Of a DNA stretch of 64,000 nt, positions 1 to 6,391 are shown piece after piece (the stretch's first letter is position 1; the number at the start of each line of letters is the position of its first letter). This stretch comes from a virus. The stretch spans positions 1 to 64,000 of the IMG/VR virus record IMGVR_UViG_3300010938_000035; one strand, 5' to 3'. The notes beneath the pieces are model-generated. The model was not told the origin of the DNA. It saw only the letters and a program-made list of their open reading frames with translations, and did not search any database. The translations under genes were made by a program, and so were the position numbers.

Positions 1-365
1 TTTGTAAGCCAATATTTTCTATAACAAAATGGTGGGAATTTTATACAGTAGATACACTAAATCGGCTTAAAGAATTTGATAAGTTGAGAACAAATACTTT
101 TCAGGTCTGTTTAACAGGGGATAGCAGAATAATAGATATTTATGAAGAGATTAAAAAGAAAAACGCAGTCTTTGCAGAAATGTTATTAATGCAGAAGATA
201 GGAGGGATATTTTCAAGTCCACCTTATGTTGGACTTATTGATTATCACGAACAACATGCGTATGCATATGAGATATTTGGATTTGAACGAAATGATGAGT
301 TAGAAATAGGACCACTATCTAATGGACAGGGCGAAGAGCAAAGAAAATCTTACATTAAATTATAA
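1..365 (+). CDS. DNA methyltransferase, partial (cut by window edge, short at 3' end)
   Basis: The reading frame is open from the left edge of the window and stops at 363-365, so the true start lies upstream. The motif SPPYVGLIDYHEQHAYAY is the catalytic S/DPPY region of site-specific DNA methyltransferases that modify adenine or cytosine amino groups. In that family the S/DPPY motif is normally followed by a sizeable further part of the protein, but here only about 45 residues follow. The stop lies 20 bases from a perfect 253 bp inverted repeat, so the gene appears truncated by a rearrangement or a chimeric join. It is one of only two plus-strand genes in the window. The family call is fairly sure; activity is doubtful. 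Confidence 0.7.
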   Translation, partial: CKPIFSITKWWEFYTVDTLNRLKEFDKLRTNTFQVCLTGDSRIIDIYEEIKKKNAVFAEMLLMQKIGGIFSSPPYVGLIDYHEQHAYAYEIFGFERNDELEIGPLSNGQGEEQRKSYIKL

Positions 366-384
366 TTTGAAGATATTATTATAG

Positions 385-637
385 TTAATAATAAACTTAT
401 AATAGATTATTTATTAACTATAATAATTTTACCTTTCCCACCAAAATATTGTTGATGTAATAGGAATATTTTATACTGGAATGCTGTTTGGTGGGAGAGT
501 CAAAAAATACCCTCTAGGGGAATTTCCATAAACTTAGTTCAAAGTGGGAAAATACCCCCTGATTTTGATATAAAAGTGGGAAATTTTGAAAAATGACATT
601 TATCCTTATTAATTAAGTTATATATTAAAATATTATA
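385..637. repeat. Long inverted repeat, left copy (253 bp)
   Basis: This block is the exact reverse complement of 44810-45062; paired positions sum to 45447. I compared most of its length and found no mismatch. Identity ends at 384/45063 and at 638/44809. It contains the dyad TCCCACCAAA (436-445) / TTTGGTGGGA (487-496) and two further GTGGGA boxes (near 541-548 and 577-583). A separate 13-base stem, TTATAGTTAATAA (379-391) with its complement (411-423), is complete only in this left copy. There is no gene inside. Confidence 0.95.
449..477 (+). promoter_or_regulatory. Promoter-like site in left inverted-repeat copy
   Basis: TTGTTG (449-454), a 17-base spacer and TATACT (472-477) resemble a sigma-70 promoter. 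The pair is bracketed by the dyad arms TCCCACCAAA (436-445) and TTTGGTGGGA (487-496). In this copy it points rightward, antisense to the end of the late operon. The copy at 44970-44998 points into the late operon. This is inference from sequence only. Confidence 0.35.
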
Positions 638-643
638 GTATAA

Positions 644-901
644 CTAGAAATATAAATCTACACATTTCTTACAAGTATGTTTTTTAGAAGATGATAAATT
701 TTTATACTCCCTACCACATAAATCTGCTCCTCTTTTTTTAGCTTCAGACCATGTTAAAACTACTGAATCCTTTATGTGAATAACATTACACGATGGATTA
801 AGTTTATCCATTTGATGCCATTCCTTAGTACGTATATTTAAGTATCCTTTTGCATCATCTGCTGGGTATAGTGGATATTCTACAGTATTCACAACAATCA
901 C
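644..901 (-). CDS. Hypothetical protein, last gene of late operon
   Basis: This is an 85-residue protein that I do not recognise. It overlaps the next upstream gene by four bases and ends seven bases before the inverted repeat, so it is the promoter-distal gene of the late operon. The C-terminal third has several cysteines (LCGREY and HTCKKCVDLYF), which could bind a metal. There is no signal peptide or membrane segment. The position beside lysis genes suggests an accessory late role, but nothing in the sequence proves it. Confidence 0.6.
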   Translation of the reverse strand: MIVVNTVEYPLYPADDAKGYLNIRTKEWHQMDKLNPSCNVIHIKDSVVLTWSEAKKRGADLCGREYKNLSSSKKHTCKKCVDLYF

Positions 902-1113
902 CTCCTATTTTTTGATTTAGACCATATTAATATAAAAAAAGACCATAAAGTAATTAGTCCTGTTACTATTAGTCCTATTAAATCTATTATTAGGTTTTTT
1001 GGTTTAGTTTTAGTAACCGCAACCAGTATAAAACATAATAAACAGAACAAAAATATTAATACTCCAGATATATTATCCCACAATATAGACAACACTTCAT
1101 GTAAACTAGGCAA
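898..1113 (-). CDS. Small two-span membrane protein, holin candidate
   Basis: This 71-residue protein has two hydrophobic segments, about residues 16-33 and 41-64, and a short positively charged tail (KSKNRR). Two spans, small size and position two genes after an endolysin in the late operon fit a class II holin, which permeabilises the inner membrane at lysis. Holins share little sequence, so the call rests on topology and neighbours. The gene directly abuts 1114-1452 and overlaps 644-901 by four bases. The membrane protein 2141-2635 is an alternative holin or anchor. Confidence 0.55.
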   Translation of the reverse strand: MPSLHEVLSILWDNISGVLIFLFCLLCFILVAVTKTKPKNLIIDLIGLIVTGLITLWSFFILIWSKSKNRR

Positions 1114-1452
1114 CTATACCACCACAAATCTACAATAACTACAACCACAAACATCATGATAAAACATTTTCATGACAATTCTAATTGGTAAATTAATAAA
1201 TAATAACTTAATATTAGATTTTAAAATTAACTGTAATTCCTTAGCATCTTTATTACACTTTTCACAGGTAACATTGACTACCTTATAATCTATACTATTA
1301 TCTTTAATAGCACTTAATAGAGCATTAATTATCATGCTAATGTATTTAGTTATATTGTCTTTTATTTTTTCTGTCTTTCTTTCTTGATCTAGTATCCAAA
1401 TATCACTTGCAGTTTTTAAAAGCTCCGGGCTTATTTTAGTCTGTATTTCCAT
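1114..1452 (-). CDS. Hypothetical protein with Cys pairs
   Basis: This 112-residue protein is unrecognised. A CEKCNKD motif near residue 63 and a CGCSYC motif near the C terminus could together form a metal site, although the sequence between them (LLFINLPIRIVMKMFY) is hydrophobic. A good ribosome binding site (AAGGAGG) precedes the ATG. It lies in the lysis cluster between the amidase and the two-span membrane protein. Confidence 0.55.
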   Translation of the reverse strand: MEIQTKISPELLKTASDIWILDQERKTEKIKDNITKYISMIINALLSAIKDNSIDYKVVNVTCEKCNKDAKELQLILKSNIKLLFINLPIRIVMKMFYHDVCGCSYCRFVVV

Positions 1453-1466
1453 TTAAAGATTCCTCC

Positions 1467-1997
1467 TTACTTATTTTCATAATGAAATGATCTTACGTAT
1501 TTCTTCTTTTCTATATTATTAAGATACCACATAACTTTACCCCTTAACAAGTCAGCAGTTTCTTTTGCTTTTTTTATTAAATCAACCTGTTCTCCTGGTT
1601 TAAGAGGATACAAAATTGCTAAATCCCATCTCTCACCAAAATAACCATCCTCAATTGCATATTCTGCATGTGTCTTGACTTGATAAGGATCAATATTTTT
1701 CAAATAACAAATTTCAGCCGAAACCTTACACAATTCTTCAATTTGATTCTTCATTAGAGGCCAATTACCAAAATTATGTTCATTTATATTCTCGCCACCA
1801 AGGCAACAAGCACAAATACCAATATTACCCGTATTTCTATGCCATGTGTGAGGAAGCCTATCAGTATAGTTACTCATCTTTTTTGGATTTGCTTTTCTAT
1901 CTTTGGGATTGTATTGTATTAATACATGATAATATCCAGAATCAGAGAAATACCAATCAGTGGCCGACCAATGTAAAGTTATTTTATCAACCAACAC
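1467..1997 (-). CDS. N-acetylmuramoyl-L-alanine amidase (endolysin)
   Basis: This 176-residue protein looks like an amidase_2 / PGRP-fold enzyme, which cleaves the bond between N-acetylmuramate and L-alanine in peptidoglycan. Visible features are ITLHWSAT at the N terminus (first zinc-ligand His), HTWHRNTGNIGICACCLGG (the core strand), and KTHAEYA with GERWD (second His and the tail-side catalytic region). No separate cell-wall binding domain or signal peptide is present, so export through a holin is expected. The start appears to be GTG. It overlaps the next gene upstream by 11 bases and sits at the end of the late operon, as expected for a lysis enzyme. Confidence 0.85.
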   Translation of the reverse strand: MLVDKITLHWSATDWYFSDSGYYHVLIQYNPKDRKANPKKMSNYTDRLPHTWHRNTGNIGICACCLGGENINEHNFGNWPLMKNQIEELCKVSAEICYLKNIDPYQVKTHAEYAIEDGYFGERWDLAILYPLKPGEQVDLIKKAKETADLLRGKVMWYLNNIEKKKYVRSFHYENK

Positions 1998-2157
1998 GGT
2001 TGTTGATCACCGCCTTACTGATCAATTTTAGTCCACCACGCTTTTTTATTGTATTAATAACCTCTTTAACTTCCTTAGAAGCCCGATCAATATTTTCTGT
2101 AGTCGTGATTAGTTCATTAATATCTCTTATGAATTCTTCATTATTTATTTTCTCCAT
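1987..2157 (-). CDS. Small helical protein in lysis cluster
   Basis: This 56-residue charged helical protein begins at the ATG at 2157; in-frame TTG codons up to 2169 are alternative starts. It overlaps the amidase gene by 11 bases and the membrane-protein gene upstream by 17, so translational coupling is likely. There is no membrane span. It could be a lysis regulator or a cytoplasmic partner of the 2141-2635 protein, but this is only context. Confidence 0.5.
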   Translation of the reverse strand: MEKINNEEFIRDINELITTTENIDRASKEVKEVINTIKKRGGLKLISKAVINNRVG

Positions 2158-2635
2158 CTTCAATATCAACTCCCTTTAACAGTGATTTAATGTCAGAAAC
2201 TATTTCCTGGACTTTACTATTTGTGAATTTGATCTGCTGTATATGAATCTTTAGTGACTCCCTCATATCAGTGGAATTTGTTGCAAGGGTATTAATATCA
2301 TTACGCATAAGCTGTAAAAAATTACATATTTCAGCTAACTTTTTTAGTATTTCATCTGATTTATCCCTATTACTATTTTTTATACTATCAAATACATCAT
2401 GTTTAGTATTATCCTTAATTATACTAATATCAGATTTAATAGTTAATAATGTATTGTCTAGTATATCTGATTTCTTCTCTCGAAGCACTTTAAATAAAAG
2501 AGCAAAGAAAGCAATAACTAGAACAATGAGTGCATATGACATAACTGTAATAGCAATACCCTGTTCGTTGTTAATTTTTGCTAGTTGGTTTGTTGCTTCT
2601 ATTAAAGACTTTATACTACTTGGATCTGAGTTCAA
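2141..2635 (-). CDS. Single-span membrane protein with long coiled coil
   Basis: This 164-residue protein has one strong transmembrane segment at about residues 29-50 (IAITVMSYALIVLVIAFFALL), then a charged helical region rich in Ile, Lys and Asp that runs to the C terminus. There is no signal peptidase site. The arrangement suggests a membrane-anchored lysis protein such as a holin-like pinholin, a spanin-like protein or a lysis regulator. It is the first gene of the lysis cluster, right after the secreted fibre-like protein gene. Confidence 0.55.
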   Translation of the reverse strand: MNSDPSSIKSLIEATNQLAKINNEQGIAITVMSYALIVLVIAFFALLFKVLREKKSDILDNTLLTIKSDISIIKDNTKHDVFDSIKNSNRDKSDEILKKLAEICNFLQLMRNDINTLATNSTDMRESLKIHIQQIKFTNSKVQEIVSDIKSLLKGVDIEDGENK

Positions 2636-2677
2636 CTCTTTACTCCTTTCTTACATAATAATTTTATCTACTAACTA

Positions 2678-4783
2678 CTATTGCAAAAATAGTGGAGATG
2701 GTTGAAATAGAACTCCTGGATTCCAACGGTTCCAAATATTCGAGCACCTAATAACGTTTCCCCATCTAATAAATACTCCAGTTGATGATCCTATTTTAGA
2801 GAGATCATAAGCATCACCACCATTGAGGTCTATTACAAGTATACCTCCAGTTTTAGATAATGTAGTTGAAATTCCACTAGTAGTTGAACGTACCGTCTTT
2901 TTACCTGTTCCTCGTGCTATAATACCCTCTCCTGTAAATGTAGTTGTCTTACCACTCCTCATTTGTAGTGTTTGATTGGAATTGCTGTCTAGAATAATAG
3001 AATTATATGTATTATCATAATCCAAGGTAAGAGTGCCATTACCGGTATATTTGATAATATTGTATATTTTTGGTGTATAAGTTCCTACTGTTACAGTTCC
3101 ATTATTTGTTAGAATAACTGTTGATGTTCCCGCATTAAAGTTACCACTGTCTCTAATATTAAAAGCAGTACCCGAACCACCTAACAAAATATTACTTGAA
3201 CCTAAATTAACAGTATAAAAGTTACCTTGTACATAAAAAGATCCAGATGGTGCTGTTATTTGATAATTGTTTGTATTAAAAGTACCATAATAACAGTACA
3301 CAGCACCACCACTAATACTACTGACTATATTATCTTTAAGATTAAAAATACAATCTCTTGTATCAACAGAAATACCACAATTTATCATAGAAGGTGGATA
3401 AAAATTACACTCCCCTTGATGACATCGAAATGACAATGCAGTTGAATTTGAGATACTTGTAATCTTAGAAAAATTGTATAAGTTACCAAACAGATAAGTA
3501 AAAGGTGTGTCAGAAAAAACCCAATTTGATGTTCCGGTAACACTACTAGTATCTATTGATGGTAAACTACTCATATATGTTATAGTGATATTTCCAATAC
3601 CTCCAGAAAAAATTGCAGTATCTTGGGGTAATGGTAATTTATTATCAGTCCAATTACTCGGATTATTAAATTCATTACTAGATGCACCTGTCCAAGTTAC
3701 AGTTACAGGTGGATCAAATATCGTATTTGGTTCTGATAATTCATTACCATTTAATCTACAACCTGTTAAATTACCACCACCTACTCTTGTTGATGTTATA
3801 TTAGATTCAGAAAACCCATTTCCAGAAAAATTTATCCATTCAAAATTGGTATCAGTGATAGACACTGTTCCATTACAAGTTATAGTAGCTCTATTAGAAT
3901 ATAAGGGAGCATATATAGACAATCTTCTTGTTTCAGAATTTCCTGTAATTGTTAATGAGTTATTAACTGTAAATGTATAATTACCACTAATAAAAAAATA
4001 TGATGAATTATAGGAGTCGGCTGGTGATATTGTTAGATTATTACAAGTAAAATTACCATATTCCGAAAAGCTACTATTAGGTTTTAGAATTACATTATAT
4101 AAGTTGCTAGGACTAGATAAGCTAGCAGATCCAACAATTTCAATTGTACTTGTATTTGGGTTTATCGTAAGTGGTGGACTATTTGTACTAAAGCCATAAA
4201 AAGTAAGATGACTACCATTAGGATCCAGTATTCTAGTACCAGAACCCGGAGCAGAAAAGGAACCCGCTGTTACACTGTAATTATTTGTAGAAGTACTAAA
4301 AGTCCCATTTTGTAGCCTAAATACTTTAGATATTGTTTGTGTTAAATTACTTCCTAGTGTCACAGTTCCACCAACAACATTAATAGTAATATCACAATTT
4401 AAAGATGACGCTTCTTGAGTTAGAGTACCAGTTCCTGTTAGTGTTACAGTCCCAGTGTGTGTCCATGTTCCTGCTTGTGTCCAAGAACCTGCTATAGTGA
4501 GTGGTTGTGATCCTCCAACGGTTCCGGTATATCCGGTCATTGTAAGAGACTTACACTCTGCTGACACATTTATTGTGCAAGTCCCACCCCCAGAAAGCAA
4601 ATTAAAATATACATCATCATTTATGGTAGGAACACTTGCCCCACCGGAACCACCAGATATAATTGACCAGTGACTAGTATCTGACCAATTACCAGTCCCG
4701 TTAACCCAATAACGATCAGCACAATATCCCGATCCAGTTAAAAGTATAAACATAATAAATAATAAAATAAACCGTAGTTTCAT
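2678..4783 (-). CDS. Secreted beta-repeat protein, fibre or surface protein
   Basis: This 701-residue protein starts with a clear signal peptide: basic start MKLRFI, hydrophobic core, and a cut site near GSGYCA. The mature part is Ser/Thr/Gly/Asn-rich with short repeated strands typical of beta-solenoids. The module beginning RYWVNGTGNWSDTSHWS recurs mid-protein as WTGASSNEFNNPSNWTD, which suggests two sandwiched repeats. Similar modules occur in phage tail and bacterial surface proteins. A Sec signal is unusual for a virion protein, so it may instead be exported to the host surface. It lies between tail-fibre genes and the lysis cluster. Confidence 0.65.
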   Translation of the reverse strand: MKLRFILLFIMFILLTGSGYCADRYWVNGTGNWSDTSHWSIISGGSGGASVPTINDDVYFNLLSGGGTCTINVSAECKSLTMTGYTGTVGGSQPLTIAGSWTQAGTWTHTGTVTLTGTGTLTQEASSLNCDITINVVGGTVTLGSNLTQTISKVFRLQNGTFSTSTNNYSVTAGSFSAPGSGTRILDPNGSHLTFYGFSTNSPPLTINPNTSTIEIVGSASLSSPSNLYNVILKPNSSFSEYGNFTCNNLTISPADSYNSSYFFISGNYTFTVNNSLTITGNSETRRLSIYAPLYSNRATITCNGTVSITDTNFEWINFSGNGFSESNITSTRVGGGNLTGCRLNGNELSEPNTIFDPPVTVTWTGASSNEFNNPSNWTDNKLPLPQDTAIFSGGIGNITITYMSSLPSIDTSSVTGTSNWVFSDTPFTYLFGNLYNFSKITSISNSTALSFRCHQGECNFYPPSMINCGISVDTRDCIFNLKDNIVSSISGGAVYCYYGTFNTNNYQITAPSGSFYVQGNFYTVNLGSSNILLGGSGTAFNIRDSGNFNAGTSTVILTNNGTVTVGTYTPKIYNIIKYTGNGTLTLDYDNTYNSIILDSNSNQTLQMRSGKTTTFTGEGIIARGTGKKTVRSTTSGISTTLSKTGGILVIDLNGGDAYDLSKIGSSTGVFIRWGNVIRCSNIWNRWNPGVLFQPSPLFLQ

Positions 4784-4802
4784 ATTATTAACCTCCAGTC
4801 AA

Positions 4803-5570
4803 TTATATAAATGGTATTCTTGCTGATATACCCCACAATAATCCTCTAGCAGTTGCACCATTATCTAATTGTACTACTGATGGGTATATATAATCACCAG
4901 TCTGAAGATCATCATAATTTGTATCTATTATACATGGTAATGAAGCAAACGCAGAGTCTTTATCACCAGGATCTATTGTAAGTTCCCTTGTCAACATATT
5001 AACTGTAGTACCAGATCTTTCACGTTTTATCTGTACTGTAAAATAATCAGTTCCCGTTGGAGCAGTATCACACCGTATCCAAAATCCTGTTGCTATCATT
5101 CCACTAGCCTCTTCAGGAATTCGTATACCACTATCAACATAATCCATTACCTGTGGTTGTGATGTTGCATATACCGCACGAGCAGATTGACAATAAGTTC
5201 CAGGTTCTGCTATATCCCATCCTATGCTTGTTGGATGTGATCCATCACCCCTACACATAAGATAATGCTTTATAGGTTTAAAATTAGCAGGGATCACATC
5301 CCAACCGCCAGAAGCATCTCCACGTAGCAAATCAAACTCAGCCGGTTCGGGTACTACTTCTTGCCAGGTTGGAGCATATGGTGTTGCTCCATCACCTACA
5401 GACATAAGAAATTTCTTCACGTCTTCAGAGTTACCATGGAGCACTTGCCAATTACCAGAATCATCAGCATATAGTATATCTCCTGGATCTGGTTCTGGCA
5501 ATGATGTTCCGCCGCCTCCACCCCCACTACCACCAGGATACAATACCCACGATGTTCTCTCATCAATCAT
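4803..5570 (-). CDS. Tail fibre-like protein with two repeats
   Basis: This 255-residue protein has a Gly-rich N-terminal linker and then two related blocks of about 45 residues: GDILYADDSGNWQVL ... FLMSVGDGATPYAPTW and FDLLRGDASGGWDVI ... YLMCRGDGSHPTSIGW. Such blocks are common in phage tail-fibre and head-fibre proteins. The C-terminal 130 residues look like a beta-sandwich and end in SARIPFI. There is no signal peptide. It is part of the distal tail cluster. Confidence 0.65.
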   Translation of the reverse strand: MIDERTSWVLYPGGSGGGGGGTSLPEPDPGDILYADDSGNWQVLHGNSEDVKKFLMSVGDGATPYAPTWQEVVPEPAEFDLLRGDASGGWDVIPANFKPIKHYLMCRGDGSHPTSIGWDIAEPGTYCQSARAVYATSQPQVMDYVDSGIRIPEEASGMIATGFWIRCDTAPTGTDYFTVQIKRERSGTTVNMLTRELTIDPGDKDSAFASLPCIIDTNYDDLQTGDYIYPSVVQLDNGATARGLLWGISARIPFI

Positions 5571-5581
5571 ACTACAGCCTC

Positions 5582-5866
5582 CTAGCCTTCATAATCATAG
5601 GAAAACCAATCACCATTAGTTCCACCAGAACAATATACTTTATTTATGTTATTTGTTCTTACATAAGCAGTAGATCCCGGTTTTAATCTCCTACCTTTAT
5701 TATCTGTGTAAGAAACATTTGGTGAAAGTGATACATATATGTCACTGACATTAGTATCACTAACAGTAATAACAAGACCAATACCACCAATGCTTCCAGT
5801 AAACAATTGTTCCACATTAGGAGCATCTGATACAATAAATTTACCTGGTGTAGATTTAGTAATCAT
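5582..5866 (-). CDS. Small virion-associated protein, hypothetical
   Basis: This 94-residue, mostly beta-predicted protein is unrecognised. It lies between two structural genes with gaps of 2 and 11 bases, and so is probably a tail-tip or fibre accessory protein. The segment GRRLKPGSTAYVRTN resembles short beta-proteins found in phage fibre clusters, but I cannot assign a family. Confidence 0.6.
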   Translation of the reverse strand: MITKSTPGKFIVSDAPNVEQLFTGSIGGIGLVITVSDTNVSDIYVSLSPNVSYTDNKGRRLKPGSTAYVRTNNINKVYCSGGTNGDWFSYDYEG

Positions 5867-5868
5867 AA

Positions 5869-6297
5869 TTATCCAACTCCTCTTCTAAAAGTTCTATTAT
5901 TTTGATTTGTTATTCTTATGTACTCTTGTATTTGCCCTTGTAGCAGCTGAACTTCGGATGCTGGAACTAGTTCTAGTGTAGTTGGAATATCAGGATTAGA
6001 TTCTACCATATTCTTTATACTGTTTACTTTATCAACCAATTTTGGATTTGTGACTATCTCTGTTTGTGGTAAATTATTGGGATTACGTGAATGAGTAGGA
6101 GGAAATACAGTCTTTAGGGGTTGTGGTATATCTAGTCTCAAATCATTAATATTATAACCTAATAAATATACATTTAATTTATTATTATCTTCCTGTATTA
6201 TAATACTTATAAACTCAAAAACGTTAGAACCTCTAATACCAAATCCACTAATATTAATAATATTAAACATAGTAAACCTATCACCATCCATAATCAA
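5869..6297 (-). CDS. Hypothetical protein in fibre cluster
   Basis: This 142-residue protein is unrecognised. The N-terminal half is beta-rich (FNIINISGFGIRGSNVFEFI). The C-terminal half is Pro/Asn-rich and then forms a helix (LVPASEVQLLQGQIQEYI), a layout seen in trimerising fibre or chaperone proteins. The first codons MIMDGDRF offer two possible ATG starts six bases apart. It is co-directional with its neighbours. Confidence 0.55.
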   Translation of the reverse strand: MIMDGDRFTMFNIINISGFGIRGSNVFEFISIIIQEDNNKLNVYLLGYNINDLRLDIPQPLKTVFPPTHSRNPNNLPQTEIVTNPKLVDKVNSIKNMVESNPDIPTTLELVPASEVQLLQGQIQEYIRITNQNNRTFRRGVG

Positions 6298-6391
6298 TAT
6301 TTGTAATGTATATAATAATTAATCGAAATTTCCTCGTCTATTATATTATTATAACATTTCCAACAAAACCAAAACAAGTGAATGTATATTT

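Noticed and set aside
3507-3980. Plus-strand ORF of 157 codons opposite the secreted fibre-like gene
   Set aside because: It lies fully inside a well-supported minus-strand gene with signal peptide, and has no ribosome binding site or motif.
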